Part shown: piece by piece, positions 32,721 through 45,014 of the stretch | How the letters are laid out: every line of letters begins with the position of its first letter | Position numbering within the stretch: position 1 is the first letter of the stretch | Assembly (NCBI RefSeq): GCF_047663525.1 | Contig: NC_092603.1 | Coordinates: 2,004,001 to 2,068,000 of the forward strand | Reading direction: 5' to 3' | DNA length: 64,000 bases | Origin: Anas platyrhynchos | Lineage: Eukaryota > Chordata > Aves > Anseriformes > Anatidae | The notes under the pieces: model-generated | What the model was told of the DNA's origin: nothing | The model's database searches: none | The model's input: the letters and a program-made list of their open reading frames with translations, nothing else | Translations under genes and position numbers: made by a program

Positions 32721-33360
32721 ATAAGGACTAGGGCAGCAGATTCTGAGGCATCGCATTGTTCCTTAAAGAACAGTTCATCCATGTCATCATCCTAGCTGCA
32801 TGCAGAAGCTGTCCTTCTGGTCCTTGGAAGCCATTTCCACACCAAAGTCTCCACCGTGCTGCAGAAGGGCTTTGCTTGCCAGAGGGCAAAAGGTCTGCCC
32901 ATTTCTCCTCCACTGGGATGAACAGAGCCAGGAGTGGGGCTGGCTCTTTGTCCCCACCACCCTGGGAAAAGGGTGGCACTGAGATGCACGGCAGCCAGCT
33001 GTGCCTCTTTCCCTGCAGCCTCCGATGTCGCTCTGCTCTGCAGCATCTTGCACCCATCCCCCAAGGGTCAGGGCTCCTCCCAGAGGGTTACTGCAGATAA
33101 GAACTGAGCAGAAGTTGGTGAAGTCACGTGTAGCCTTCTAGTTCCTGCAGCTATGGTGGGTGCTGAGAGGGACGACTATTTTGGTGAGACTGCCTTGGAG
33201 AAGAACACCTGGGGCTGCCTTCTGTGTCCCCCAGACCATGATAAGCGCAGGCTCTGCACCCTGCCCAAGGCGCTGCTGGCTGTGGCTCCCTGTGCCCAGG
33301 CCTGCAGCCCCTCAGTACCTTACTCTTCTACCCCCAGATCCTGCTCCCGCTGCAGCACAG
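32721..33360 (+). promoter_or_regulatory. Conserved 5' flank of gene E (second-position type)
   Basis: Shares GATAAGCGCAGGC and the CGCTGCAGCACAG end with the flanks of B and G. It is nearly the same as 47139-47779. Confidence 0.35.
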
Positions 33361-36300
33361 ATGGGGCTCTACAGGTTCTGCGGCCGCCCCAGCCTCACCG
33401 GCCATGCCAGCGGCTTCCTGACTTCCCTCATCACTCTGCACCTTCTCCAGCTGGGCTCAGGTAGGATCCTGCAGGGATGCTGGGGGCTCTCCCCCCTGTG
33501 CATGCAGATGTGCTGCCATAGGGCAGGGGAGCGGCTCCAGGGTAGGGGGACCAGAGCCCAGAGCTTGTTCCCCGCTGGGTTTCACTTTCCCTTTGGTTCT
33601 TTCACACAATATGGGCGCTGCCTTGGCTGCCATTTTTGGCTCTTCTTCTCCTGCCCGAATGCTGCAGAGAGGGCTCCCACTCCCAGCACACCTCCTTCTC
33701 CTGCACGTCCTCCCTCTCCCTCTCCTGTTTCCCGGGTGGTTTCCCATGGGACATGGGGGACACAGCACGCACCAACTCACACACAGCTCGCCCTTTGTCA
33801 CTCACTGCACCTAAATTTACAATAGCAAAATCTCACTGCCTCTCTGTGCCCTTCTCCATTGCCCAGCCCAGCTCACAGTGGTGGGACCAGGCCACTCTGT
33901 CACTGCCACCGTGGGGCAGGATGTCGTGCTGCCCTGCCACTTGTCCCCTCAACACGATGCTCGCACCTTGGAGGTCAGGTGGATCCGGGCCAAGTTCTCT
34001 AAGACAGTGCACCACTACCGCAATGGAGAGGACCTGTACGGGGAGCAGATGGGGGCATATGCCGGGAGGACAGAGTTGGCCAGGGATGGTCTCTCTGCTG
34101 GAAGCCTGCACTTGCGAATCACGGGGCTGAGACCCTCTGATGATGGCCAGTACGTCTGCACTGTGAGAGATGCTCATGTTTATGACGAAGCCATTGTGGA
34201 GCTGGAGGTGGCAGGTTAGTGGCTGGGTTGAGGCATTCAAGGGATGGTGCAGGTGTCCCCGGGTCTGTGTGTCCCACCCAGGACCCGGTCCCATATTCAT
34301 GGCCATCTACGTGGCCTTGCAAACAGTAGAGTGTGATGAGGCTTCTCCTCTGTCAGTGAGCACTTGTCCACCAAGAAGTACACCTGTGCCCTTGCAGGCT
34401 TTTTATTGAGAGAGAGCTGCTTGAATGCAATGATTTAATTCAGTCTCAGGGACCCTATTTGAACTCCATCCCCATGGTGTTGTGTGGACAATGGGCACAG
34501 GTTGCTGAGCAGGTCCTTCAGCTGTGCCAACAATAGGTGCGGGTTAGGGGTGAGAGTGGCTCCGTGGAGTGCCCGGTCCCTGAGCCCCTGTGACCATGGC
34601 TGTCCTGGGCTGTGTCTGGCATGGGAGCTGATGGGGTCTTTGCCTTGAAATGAATCCCTCCCGAAGCGCAGCCCCAGCCACGTGCTCTTTCCCCAGCCAC
34701 AGGCACTGACCCCCACCTCTCCCTGGGAGGCTACGAGGCCGGAGGCGTCCGGGTGCTGTGTCGATCGGCCGGCTGGTACCCGCTGCCGCAGCTGCTGTGG
34801 AGGGATGCTCGCGGCAGCACCTGCCCTCGGTCTCCCAGACACATTCCCAGGACCAGGAGGGGCTCTTTGAAATCGAAGGCGCCGTCATCATGACCGGGAG
34901 CGTGGAGGGGCCCTTGTCCTGCGTGGTCAGGAAAAGCCGCCTCCAGGAGGAACGGGAATCATCCCTGAACATTGCAGGTACAAATGGCACAGCCAGGGTG
35001 AGGTGTTCCTGGCCCCTGCACTTGTCCTGACCCAGGAGAAGTTTGGGTCTTGCTCTTCTAACCCCAGCCATGTAAATACAGCCCTTTTCCTTTTGCCTTT
35101 TTTCAGCTCCCTTTTTCATAAACGCCCAGCCCTTGATAGTGGTTCTGGTCCTGGTCCTGGTGTTTTTGGCTGTGTCCATTGGCCTCGGTGTTTATCTCTT
35201 TCGAAAGCAAGGTAAGCTGGCAGCACAGGGTTGGAGCGCAGGGAGGTGTTCTGCAGGGACCCCCCTGGGTCTGGAGCGGGGCTGAGCCCTGGCCCAGGGA
35301 GGTGCATAGGAGGAGGAAGGGAATGTTCTCCTGGGGATGCCAAAGGCCTTCGGATCCTCTTGGGTGGGAGGCCAGGGAGCATGGCTGCAGCGTGGGGCTG
35401 GTGGCAAGGCGCAGCCCCCCTGCACATGTTCCCACCCAGCAACCAAGCTGCTCTGCTCACCACCTGTTCCTTCGCCTTTGCTTTTCAGAGGCACAGAGCT
35501 GAGAGCTGGGAGAGTCCTTGCAGTCCCTGCCCCCAGCCCCTGGGGAAGTGGTGTCCCTGCGGGAGGGCCTGGTCTGGGTGGGCTCTGAGGGCTTGTGTGC
35601 TGGTGGCTCGGGGGTGCTGGAGGAGCAGCTGGAGCCTGGGGTGGGAGTGGGGAGTGCTGGGGCTGGGGCTGCCCTGGGCACGGGACACGGCCGGGATGGC
35701 TGAAAGGAACGGGGATCAAGGTGGGGACGGGGAGCGAGCTGTGGGGCTGCCCCACTCAGCACTGATGCTTTCGGGAAACGGGCATTCTCCAGCAATCCTT
35801 TCTTCACTTCTGTAATGGCTTCAGTGGCACAAAGATAAAAGCTGCAGAAATGTCAGTCCTTAAAGTTCTGCTTACAATAGCATTGTACAAAGCTGTACCA
35901 CAATGACTATTTCTTTAGTCCCACCTCTGATCAAGGCAGTGTTTTACCCTTTCATGGGATGTCATAAGGTCAGCTACGGGCTAAGCAAGTCTTCCCTCAG
36001 GCTTTACTTTCTTACCCATCATATATTACTTTCAGTTTCCTTTTCAGAGAAACAAGCTGCAGAGCTGGGTGAGTATCACATTCCTTGGGCCCCATGGCCA
36101 CGCTAAGGCAATGTGAGGGGAGGGTGGGCAGCTGGGACAGAGCAGCCCAGGGCTGGCCGCTCACCCTGCCCACACCCACTGGGCACCAGCCATGGGCTGT
36201 GACCAGCTCTCCCCTCTCCTTCCAGCATGGAGAAAGTTTCTGCTGCCTCAAAATACAGGTAGGTGTGCATTGGGTTGCCTGCTGGGGTGCTTCTCCTGCC

Positions 36301-37064
36301 TCTGGTGGGGCATGTTCAGGTGCCAAGAGGTGCCCCATCTCCTGCCCCGTGGGGCAGCTCCTGGCCCCAAGCTGGGGAAAGCCTGCCCAGGGCTGAGCTC
36401 TGCCCCTGATGGCCTGGCTCCTTCTGTCCCTGCAGTGAAGGTGACCCTGGATCCTGACACGGCTCATCCTGAACTTGTTGTGTCTCAGGACAAGAGCAGT
36501 GTGAGACGAGAAAGTGAACGGAAGCAGGTTCCTGACACACCGGAGAGATTTGAGAACCGGTGGTGTGTGCTGGGCCTTGAGGAGTTCAGAGAGGGGAGGC
36601 ACTGCTGGTTGGTGGAGGTGGAGGGAGAGTGGCTAAAGTACTCAGGGTGGGCTGTGGGGGTGGCCAGGGCTTCTGTGGAGAAAAGGAAGTGGATGAACAT
36701 GAGCCCTGAAGGAGGGATCTGGGCTCTGCAGTACGATGAGGGGCAGCTCAAGTCTCTCACATCTCCTCCCACCCCCTTGTCCCTGTCCCCTATCCCCACG
36801 AGGATCTGGGTCTGTCTGGACTGTACCCAGCAGCACGTGTCTTTCATCAACGCTGACAATGGGGTCCAGATCTTCACTTTCACAGCAGCCTCCTTCAATG
36901 GGGAGAGCATCCGCCCCTGGTTCTGGCTGGAGAAATCGGGAATTCAGCTGTACCTGAGGGACAGCACCCACCATAACTCGTCCCCAGCCCTGGGGGGCTC
37001 CAGCCCTTTTCCAGACACTCCTGCATCACCTCTACTTGGTCCTGCAGGAGCAGAACAGGTATGA
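33361..37064 (+). pseudogene. Gene E: butyrophilin-like, IgC frameshift, short tail
   Basis: Predicted exons are 33361-33460 (signal, MGLYRFCGRPSL), 33867-34214 (IgV, open), 34703-34977 (IgC, 275 bp, one G short as in D and G), 35107-35211 (TM), 35489-35509 (first heptad, donor GA and an in-frame TGA), 36048-36068 (EKQAAEL), 36226-36258 and 36436-37064 (B30.2, open). The stop inside the first heptad exon would be harmless if the exon is skipped. From 33841 to 35587 I see no difference from gene G, while flanks on both sides differ, which suggests recent gene conversion. The tail and everything after 35760 are of the short type, unlike G. Confidence 0.8.
33579..33596 (+). promoter_or_regulatory. 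Half-altered ISRE-like site in intron 1 of gene E
   Basis: GTTTCACTTTCCCTTTGG: the first half-site is intact and the second is changed (TTTCCC). Gene G is identical. Confidence 0.3.
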
Positions 37065-37486
37065 GGGGCAATGGGGCCAGGGGCTGCCCCAGGCTCCTCC
37101 CTGCTGCTGGAGGAGGGCTGGGATACTGCAAACAGGGGCCAGGCCCCTTGCAGCCCCTGGGCTCTGCCCTTCACGTGGCTCCTGTGCTGGGGCACAAGCC
37201 CTGCTGGCACCCAAGGGTCTTACCCTGCCTCTGAGCCCCAGCGGGCAGCACAGGGGCTGCAGCAATTCTCCACACTCCTCTCCCCTCTGCTTGCACTGCT
37301 TGCAGAACCCAGGGCAAGGGATGTGGTCACCATATTCTGCCAGCCATTGCAGGCCACTTTTGCCTCCTAGTTTGGGGTTGATCCTTGCTCTGTGCCTGGT
37401 GCTGAGCATGAGCAGCCTGTGGGGGCTCTGTGTTCCCTCCTCTGGAGTACATGTACCCAATGCCCAGCAGCAGCAGGACTGTGTCA

Positions 37487-37492
37487 AATAAA
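37487..37492 (+). terminator. Polyadenylation signal of gene E
   Basis: AATAAA about 420 bases after the stop. Confidence 0.65.
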
Positions 37493-37564
37493 TTTTTGCA
37501 CAGGAAGATGGAGTCTGGCAGTGGCATTTCCTGGGTGCTTTGTGTCCTGAGGCCTTGCTGCCTG

Positions 37565-37745
37565 GGAAGGCGTCTTGCAGCAGACCGTCTCCTCACACGC
37601 CTTGCCCTGCAGAGCCTTCGCCATCCTCGTAGCCCTCCCTTGGAGGCTCTCACACAGTTTCACGCCCTTCATCTGCTGCGGTGACCACAGATGCACACAG
37701 TGCTCGAGGCGAGGCTGCAGCAGGCCGAGCAGAGCGGGACGATCC
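37565..37745 (-). mobile_element. CR1 RT C-terminal scrap after gene E
   Basis: Minus-strand LEHCVHLWSPQQMKGVKL and GRATRMAKALQGKACEET, as after A, B and C. Confidence 0.6.
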
Positions 37746-37914
37746 CTTCCCTCGGTCAGCCAGTAGGGCCATGCCTGAGGCACCCCAGGCCACGCTTGGC
37801 CCTTTGGGGTCCCATGCCATGGCCCCCACACACCCGCTCCTCTTGGTGAGACACCCTAGGAGTGTGTGAGCCTCTGCCCTCTCCCCAGAACACTGCAGAG
37901 ACACCAGTGGGGCT

Positions 37915-38699
37915 TGTGGAGCATCTTTATTGTCAGCACCACAGCATCGGGTCTGAGATGGGGCAAACTGGGAACCGCCGATGCCAGGAGGTGTCCGTCT
38001 GGGGGTCCTCAGATGCTGCCTGGGGAAGGGGGGGACACACAGGGTGAGAGATGGGGTGATTTGACCCTCCCTGATGTGGATGGGGATGGTGACACCGTTA
38101 CCTGCAGGGTGGCTGTCTCCAGGGAGGGGAGTGTAACCCGCAGGGGGGAGAAGAGGAGTGAGCAGAGTCCTCGTCGCCCTTGACCACGGCCCTGGCTCTC
38201 CCCGGACACTCACCCGGGGCGGGAGGCCTGGCCCTGAAGCGGTAGAAGCCGGCGAGAAATAAGCCAAGTCCCAGCACCACCAGCATGGTGGCCACCGCCA
38301 CCATTATCGTCACCTCCGGCATCAGTCCGGGACCTGCGGGGACACGGCTGGGTGAGTGGCAGCAAGGAGCCAAGACCGCCGGCCTCCAGGTGCGGTCCTG
38401 CGCCTCTCCACTCACTCCAGTCTTCCAGGAGAGGCTCCTGCAGGCTGACGTGCTGCACCGAGCACGTGTAGGTGTCGCCTGCCACCGGGGCCACCAGCAG
38501 GGACACCTGCGTCTGGTAGCTCCAGTCGCCGTTGGGGATGGCGGAGATGGGGTTGTAGTCGTCGGGCTCCACGATGTCCCCGTTGTGCAGCCAGATGACG
38601 GTCACCTCGGGGGGTAGAAGCCCCAGATGTGGCAGCTGAAGCGCACGGGCACACGGGCGTTCCCCGTCTCCGCAGGGATGATGCGGACTTGGGGCTGCG
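37915..38699 (-). pseudogene. DMB: DMB-like fragment, copy 4 (frameshift and lost tail acceptor)
   Basis: Minus-strand exons are 38416-38699 (beta-2, 284 bp, same short C run as copy 3), 38214-38333 (TM), 38102-38137 (tail) and a terminal exon, with polyadenylation signal 37926-37931. The acceptor before the tail exon reads GG instead of AG, so the YTPL exon would not be joined normally, and the tail has drifted (GDSHPA for GDNYPA). No beta-1 exon. Confidence 0.75.
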
Positions 38700-38749
38700 C
38701 TGGAGCAGGGATGGGGATGGGGTCAGTGGTGGGCGAGAACCTTTCCCTG

Positions 38750-39095
38750 CCCTGTGCAACGTCCCCACGCAATTTTCCTTGCAACGCTCCCGTGCAACGC
38801 CCTGTGCAAACCTCCACGCAACTTCCCCATGCTACTTGCCCATCCGATGCCTTCTGCAAGCACTAGGCATTGTCCCATGCGATGTCACGTGTGACATCCC
38901 CATGCGATGCTCACAAGTTGCCCTGTGCAACGCCCCTGTGCCACTCCCTTCAAGAGGCTTTACTCTGTGCAAAATCCCCTTGCAAAGGGCAATGCAATGC
39001 GCTTTGCAGTTCTCTGTGCAACATCCCCCTGCGACGTTCTCACGCAGTGTGCTCTTCAACACCCCCATGCAATGCCCAGTGCAACATCTTGCCGA
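38750..39095. repeat. CATGCAA/TGTGCAA minisatellite, copy 4
   Basis: Same words and position as in the other DMB copies. Confidence 0.75.
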
Positions 39096-39199
39096 GGCAA
39101 TCAGCTCCAGGGCAGACTCTTTCTGCAGCAGAGCAGGGGATCCCACAGGCAGGGCTATGTTTTTTTGGCATCAAGCCCACTTGAGGGAGCCGCCGGGAC

Positions 39200-40165
39200 C
39201 CAGGAGCACTTGCAAAAGGAGGCTGAAAAAGCGTAGGAGAAGCCAGCAAGGCCCCATGCCTGGCCATTCAAAAGCTGCCCCTGGGAAGCAAGACGACCAG
39301 TAACGCAGCAGCCAGGATGGGCAAGGGGCTTGGCACATCAGAAGGGAGTGGCAGGAAGTTCATGCAGGCACGGTGACCAGGGAGGGCAGAGCGTTCCCCC
39401 CCGCCCATACGAACAACTCCTCTAACGGCGGTCTACCGCTAGCAAGGCTGCAATGGTCTCCACCAGGCACAGTGCTCTCTCTAGCAAGTCTGTGCACACC
39501 CAGACTGACTGCCCGCTCAAAAATGCACCAGTTCAGGTCTCTGCGTGCAGGGAGCATCTGAGCCTCTTGCTGCCATCTGTAGGAGGCAGAGAGACTGTGT
39601 GTGTGTGAGGTGCGAGCAGGTGGATGACCTGGTCCACCTGGTGGCAGAACTCAAGGAGGAGGTGGAGAGGTTGAGGGCTATCAGGGAGTGTGAGCGGGAG
39701 ATAGAGTGGTGGGGCAACTCCCTGCGGGGCCTGAAGGAGAGGTACCAGGGTGAGACACCCCAAATGGGGGTGGATCCCCACCCCTGTCGCTGTTGGACAG
39801 AGGGAGGGGACCTAGGAGTTGAGGAAGAATGGAGACAGGTCCCTGCTCGACATCACAGGCGATGCCCTCCCCAAAAGGCCCCACCTTCCCAGGTGCCCTT
39901 CCACAACAGGTTTGAGGCCCTGGAGCTTGAGGGAATGGGAGCTGAGGAAGAGGTAGAAAGTGTAGCCAGGAGGATGCCTAGGGTGAGGAAGTCGACTCCA
40001 CGCCTCAGGACTGCTATCCTCCTTTGATAGTCCAGGCTGGCAGTGATGACATTGAGGAGAGAAGCCTGAAGGCTATCAAACGGGACGTTAGGGACTGGGG
40101 CAGTTAGTGGATGGAGCGGGAGTACAGGTGGTGCAGATCTCCACACTGCAGCCCATGGAGGAGCC
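39200..40165 (+). mobile_element. CR1 LINE 5' part with ORF1 lacking the GDSL core
   Basis: Copy of 24700-25750. The coiled-coil ORF1 runs from about 39545 to the internal deletion at about 40015, and the element ends at gene F's CATATGAATTTC boundary. Confidence 0.75.
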
Positions 40166-40827
40166 ATATGAATTTCCACCCTACAAAGGCAAACAGTACC
40201 TCTGCAGTCTTTCCATGTTGACTGACTTCCCTTCCAGCAAACTGTAACTTTCCTTATCCACCTAAGCTCTTGAAGAAGGTCCCTGCCCATCTGAGCAAAC
40301 CTTCTGCCACAGCTGCTTTACTGGAGCCGGGAGAGGCACAGGCATTTTGCTTTCAGCACCCTGGGCAAAGGGTGGCAGCTCTGGGCTCGGCACCCAGCTG
40401 TGCCCCGTTCCCTGCAGCCTCCGATCCTGCTCAGCTCTTCACTGCCATCTCTCCACATTTTCCCATTGCTCACAGTTTGATTCCTTCTTGCATGCATGGA
40501 GATGAACGACCTTACCCAGTGGCTTTCCCTGGAGGTCTGGAGAGGCCCCCACTGGGGTCAAGAACCTCGTGCTTGCTAAAGGCAGTGGGCTGGGCACCCA
40601 GCTGCAATGGGATGGTGGTGCCAGCCCTGCAGAGCTCCCCAGACATTGCCCTAGGGGCAGAGCTGTTCCAGGAGGGTTATTGCAGCCAGGAACTGGGCAA
40701 AGGTTGGGAAAGTTGGGTGTAGCCTTGTACTTTCTGCAGCTCTGCTGGGTGCCATGAGGGACATCTACCTTGGCTTGGAGAAAAACCCCTGGGGGGCCCC
40801 CTGCCCCCCGGGGGACCTCTCTCTCAG
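40166..40827 (+). promoter_or_regulatory. Conserved 5' flank of gene F (first-position type)
   Basis: Nearly the same as the flanks of C and D. Confidence 0.4.
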
Positions 40828-43800
40828 ATGGGGCCCCCCTGGGGCTGCAGCCACCCCAGCCTCACCGGCTATGCCAGGGGCCTCCTGACTTCCCTCATCA
40901 CTCTGCTCCTCCTACAGCTGGGCTCAGGTAAGATCCTGCGGGGCTGCTGGGGGCCCCTGTGAAGGCACACATGCTGCTGTGGGACAGGAGAGCGGCTTTG
41001 GGAAGGGGGGTCTGGAGCCCACAGCTCGCCCATGTTGGGTTTCACTTTCACTTTGGTTCTTTCACGCAATATGGCTGCTGCCTTGCCTGCCCTTTCTGTG
41101 TCTCCTTCACCCACCTAAATGCTGCAGAGAGGGCTCCCACTCCCCGCACACCTCCTTTTCCTATATGTCCTCCCTGTGTTTCTCCTCTTTCCCTGGTGTT
41201 TTCCCACGATACACAAGGGACGCAGCACACACCAACACACGCACAGCTCCCCCTTTGACACTCATTGCCCCTAAATTTACAATGGCAAAATCTCACCGCC
41301 TCTCTGTGCCCTTCTCCATTGCCCAGCCCAGCTCAGAGTGGTGGGACCAGGACACCCTCTCACTGCCACCATGGGGCAAGATGTCGTGCTGCCCTGCCAC
41401 TTGTCCCCTCAACGCGATGCTCGCACCTTGGAAATCAGGTGGATTCGGCACAGGTTACCTGAGACAGTGCACCACTACCGCAATGGAGAGGACCTGTACG
41501 GGGAGCAGATGGAGGCATATGCCGGGAGGACAGAGCTGGCCAGAGATGGTCTCTCTGTTGGAAATCTGGACTTGCGAATCATGGGGCTGAGACCCTCTGA
41601 TGATGGCCAGTACGTCTGCACTGTGGGAGATGCTGATGCTTATGCTGAAACCATTGTGGATCTGGAGGTGTCAGGTTAGTGGCTGGGGTGATACATCCAA
41701 GTGGTGGTGCAGGTGTCCCTGGGTTTGTGTGTCCCACCCAGGACCTGGTCCCATCCTCATGGCCAGCTACGTGCCCTTTCGAACTGTAGAGTGTGATGAG
41801 CCTTCTCCTCTGTCAGAGAGCACTTGTCCACCAAGAAGTACACCTGTGCCCTTGCAGGCTTTTTATTGAGAGAGAGCTGCATGAATGCAATGATTTAATT
41901 CAGTCTCAGGGACCCTATTTGAACTCCATCCCCATGGTGTTGTGTGGGCAGTGGGCACAGGTTTCTGAGCAGGTCCTTCAGCTGTGCCAACAATAGGTGC
42001 GGGTTAGGGGTGAGAGTGGCTCCTTGAAGCGTCCAGTCCCTGAGCCCCTGGGGACATGGCTTGTCTGTGCTGTGTCTGGCATGGGAGCAGATGGGGTCTT
42101 TGCCTTGGAACTGAATTCCTCCCCAAGTCAAGCCCCAAACACGCGCTCTTACCCCAGCCACAGGCACTGACCCCCACCTCTCCCTGGGGGGCTACGAGGC
42201 CGGAGGCGTCCGGGTGCTGTGTCGATCGGTCGGCTGGTACCCGCAGCCGCAGCTGCTGTGGAGGGATGCTCGCGGGCAGCACCTGCCCTCGGTCTCCCAG
42301 ACACATTCCCAGGACCAGGAGGGGCTCTTTGAAATCGAAGGCGCCGTCATCGTGACCGGGAGCGTGGAGGGGCCCTTGTCCTGCATGGTCAGGAACAGCC
42401 ACCTCGAGGAGGAAAAGGAATCATCCCTGCACATCGCAGGTACAAATGGCACAGCCAGGGTGAGGTGTTCCTGGCCCCTGCACTTGTCCTGACCCAGGAG
42501 AAGTCTGGGTCTTGCTCTTCCATCCATGGACATGTAAACACAGCCCTTTTCCTGGTGCCTTTTCTCAGTTCCCTTCTTCCACAACACCCAGCCCTGGATG
42601 GTGGCTCTGGCTCTGGTCCTCGTGCTTTTGGCTGTGTCCATTGGCCTCAGTGTTTATCTCTTTCGAAAGCAAGGTAAGCTGGCAGCGCAGGGATGGAGCA
42701 GAGGGAGGTGTTCTGCAGGGACCCCCTTGGGTCTGGAGCGGGGCTGAGCCCTGGCCCAGGGAGGTGCGTAGGAGGAGGAAGGGAATGTTCTCCTGGGGAT
42801 GCCAAAGGCCTTAGGATCGTCTTGAGTGGGAGGCCAGGGAGCATGGCTGCAGCGTGGGGCTGGTGGCAAGGCACAGCCCCCCTGCACATGTTCCCATCCA
42901 GCAACCAAGCTGCTCTGCTCACCACCTGTTCCTCCGCCTTTGCTTTTCAGCGGCACAGAGCCGAGAGCTGGGAGAGTCCTTGCAGTCCCTGCCCCCAGCC
43001 CCTGGGAACTGGTGTTGTCCCTGTGGGAGGGTCTGGTCCTGGTCTGGGTGGGCTCTGAGGGCTTGTGTGCTGGTGGTTCGGGGGTGCTGGAGGAGCAGCT
43101 GGAACCTGGGGTGGGAGTGGGGAGTGCTGGGGCTGGGGCTGCCCTGGGCATGGGGCACGGCCAGGATGGCTGAAAGAAACGGGGATCAAGGTGGGGACGG
43201 GGAGCGAGCTGCGGGGCTGCCCCGCTCTGCACTGACACTTCTGGGACAGGAACGGAATATCCTCCAACAATCTTTTTTTCATTTTGGTAATGTCTACGGT
43301 ACCACTGAGATATAATCTGCACAAGTGTCTGTGTTTCCAGATGCACTAAGAGCATTGTTCATAGCTGGACCACTATGTTTTGGGTCCCACCTTGGAACAA
43401 GGCTGTATTATCCCTGTCATGGGATGTGTTCAGGGTCTAATATGGGCTGAACAACTCTCCCTCTGATCATGCATTACTTTCACTTTCCTTTTCAGAGAAA
43501 CAAGCTGCAGAGCTGGGTGAGTGTCCTGGTGCTTCGACACATGGCTATGCCAAGGCAATGTGAGGGGAGGGTGGGCAGCTGGGACAGAGCAGCCCAGGGC
43601 TGGCCCCGCACCCTGCCCACACTCACTGGGCACCAGCCATGGGCTGTGACCAGCTCTCCCCTCTCCTTCCAGCATGGAGACGGTGTCTGCTGCCTCATAA
43701 TAGAGGTAGGTGTGCATTGGGTAGCCCTCTGAAGTGCTTCTCCTGCCCTTGGTGGGGCATGTTCAGGAGCCAAGAGGTGCCCCATCTCCTGCCCCGTGGG

Positions 43801-44511
43801 GCAGCTCCTGGTCCCGAGCTGGGGAAAGCCTGCCCAGGGCTGAGCTCTGCCCCTGATGGCCTGGCTCCTTCTGTCCCTGCAGTGAAGGTGACCCTGGATC
43901 CACACACGGCTCATCCCTGGCTTGTGGTGTCTCAGGACAACAGCAGTGTGAGATGCGGAAGTGAACGGCAGCAGGTGCCTGACACACCAGAGAGATTTGA
44001 CTGTCAGTGCTGCCTGCTGGGCCGTGAGGAGTTCAGAGAGGGGAGGCACTGCTGGTTGGTGGAGCTGGAGGTAGAGCGGCTAAAGTATTCACGGTGGGCT
44101 GTGGGGGTGGCCAGGGCTTCTGTGGAGAGAAAGAAGTGGATCAACATAATCCCTGAAGAAGGGATCTGGGCTCTGCAGTACTATGAGGGGCAGCTCAAGT
44201 CTCTCACATGGCCTCCCACTCCCTTGTCCCTGTCCCATGTTCCCACAAGGATTTGGGTCTGCCTGGACTGTACCCAGGGGCAGGTGTCTTTTATCAACGC
44301 TGACAATGGGGTCCAGATCTTCACTTTCAAAGCAGCCTCCTTCAATGGGGAGAGCCTCCACCCCTGGTTCCTGTTGTGGACACGTGGAATTCAGCTGTGC
44401 CTGAGAGATAGCACACTACCGACCCCATCCCGAGGCCTTGGGACCTCCTGCTCTTCTCCAGACACTCCTGCATCACCTCTCCTTCATACTGCAGGAGCAG
44501 CACAGGAATGA
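40828..44511 (+). CDS. Gene F: butyrophilin-like, short-tail form, apparently intact
   Basis: Predicted exons are 40828-40927 (signal, MGPPWGCSHPSL), 41327-41674 (IgV), 42164-42439 (IgC, full 276 bp), 42569-42673 (TM, GT donor present), 43496-43516 (EKQAAEL), 43673-43705 (33 bp) and 43883-44511 (B30.2). The first heptad exon at 42951-42971 has a GA donor and is probably skipped. The protein would be about 503 residues. The IgV keeps VVLPCHLSP, RWIRHRLPETVHHYRNG and DGQYVCTV. The IgC keeps LCRSVGWYP and LSCMVR. The B30.2 reads WLVELEVERLKYS where most copies have WLVEVEGERLKYS. It is the intact counterpart of D. Confidence 0.8.
41039..41056 (+). promoter_or_regulatory. ISRE-like motif in intron 1 of gene F
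   Basis: GTTTCACTTTCACTTTGG, identical to gene A. Confidence 0.45.
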
Positions 44512-44917
44512 GGGGCAGGGGTTCCCTCCATTCCTCCCTGCTGCTGGAGGAGGGCTGGGATACTGCAAGCAGGAACCAGGCCCCTTGCAGCCCCTGGGCT
44601 CTGCCCTACACGCGGCTCCTGTGCTGGGGCACAAGCCCTGATGGTACCCACGGGTCTCACCCTGCCTCTGACCCCAGCGGGCAGCACAGGGGCTGCAGCC
44701 GCTCTCCACGCTCCTCTCCCCTCTGCTTGCACTGCTTGCAGACCCCAGGACAAGGGATGTGGTCACTGTGTTCTGCTGGCCAGTGCAGGCCACATTTGCC
44801 TCCTAGTTCGGGGTTGATCCTTGCTCTGTGCCTGGTGCTGAGCATGAGCAGCCTGTGGAGGCTCTTTGTTCCCTCCTCTGGAGCACATCAAGGCCCAGCA
44901 GCAACAGGACTGTGTCA

Positions 44918-44923
44918 AATAAA
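44918..44923 (+). terminator. Polyadenylation signal of gene F
   Basis: AATAAA about 410 bases after the stop. Confidence 0.65.
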
Positions 44924-45014
44924 GTTTTGTACAGGAAGATGGAGTCTGGCAGTGGCATTTCCTGGGTGCTTTGTGTCCTGAGGCCTTGCTGCCTGGGAAG
45001 GCGTCTTGCAGCAG

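Larger units (their letters stand above)
24880..39295. repeat. Tandem segmental duplication, unit 1 (CR1 - D - zinc finger - E - DMB)
   Basis: Landmarks repeat at a constant offset of about 14.42 kb in unit 2: CR1 ORF1 25128/39545, gene D/F ATG 26412/40828, zinc-finger frame 31880/46298, gene E/G ATG 33361/47780. Unit boundaries are approximate. Confidence 0.8.
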
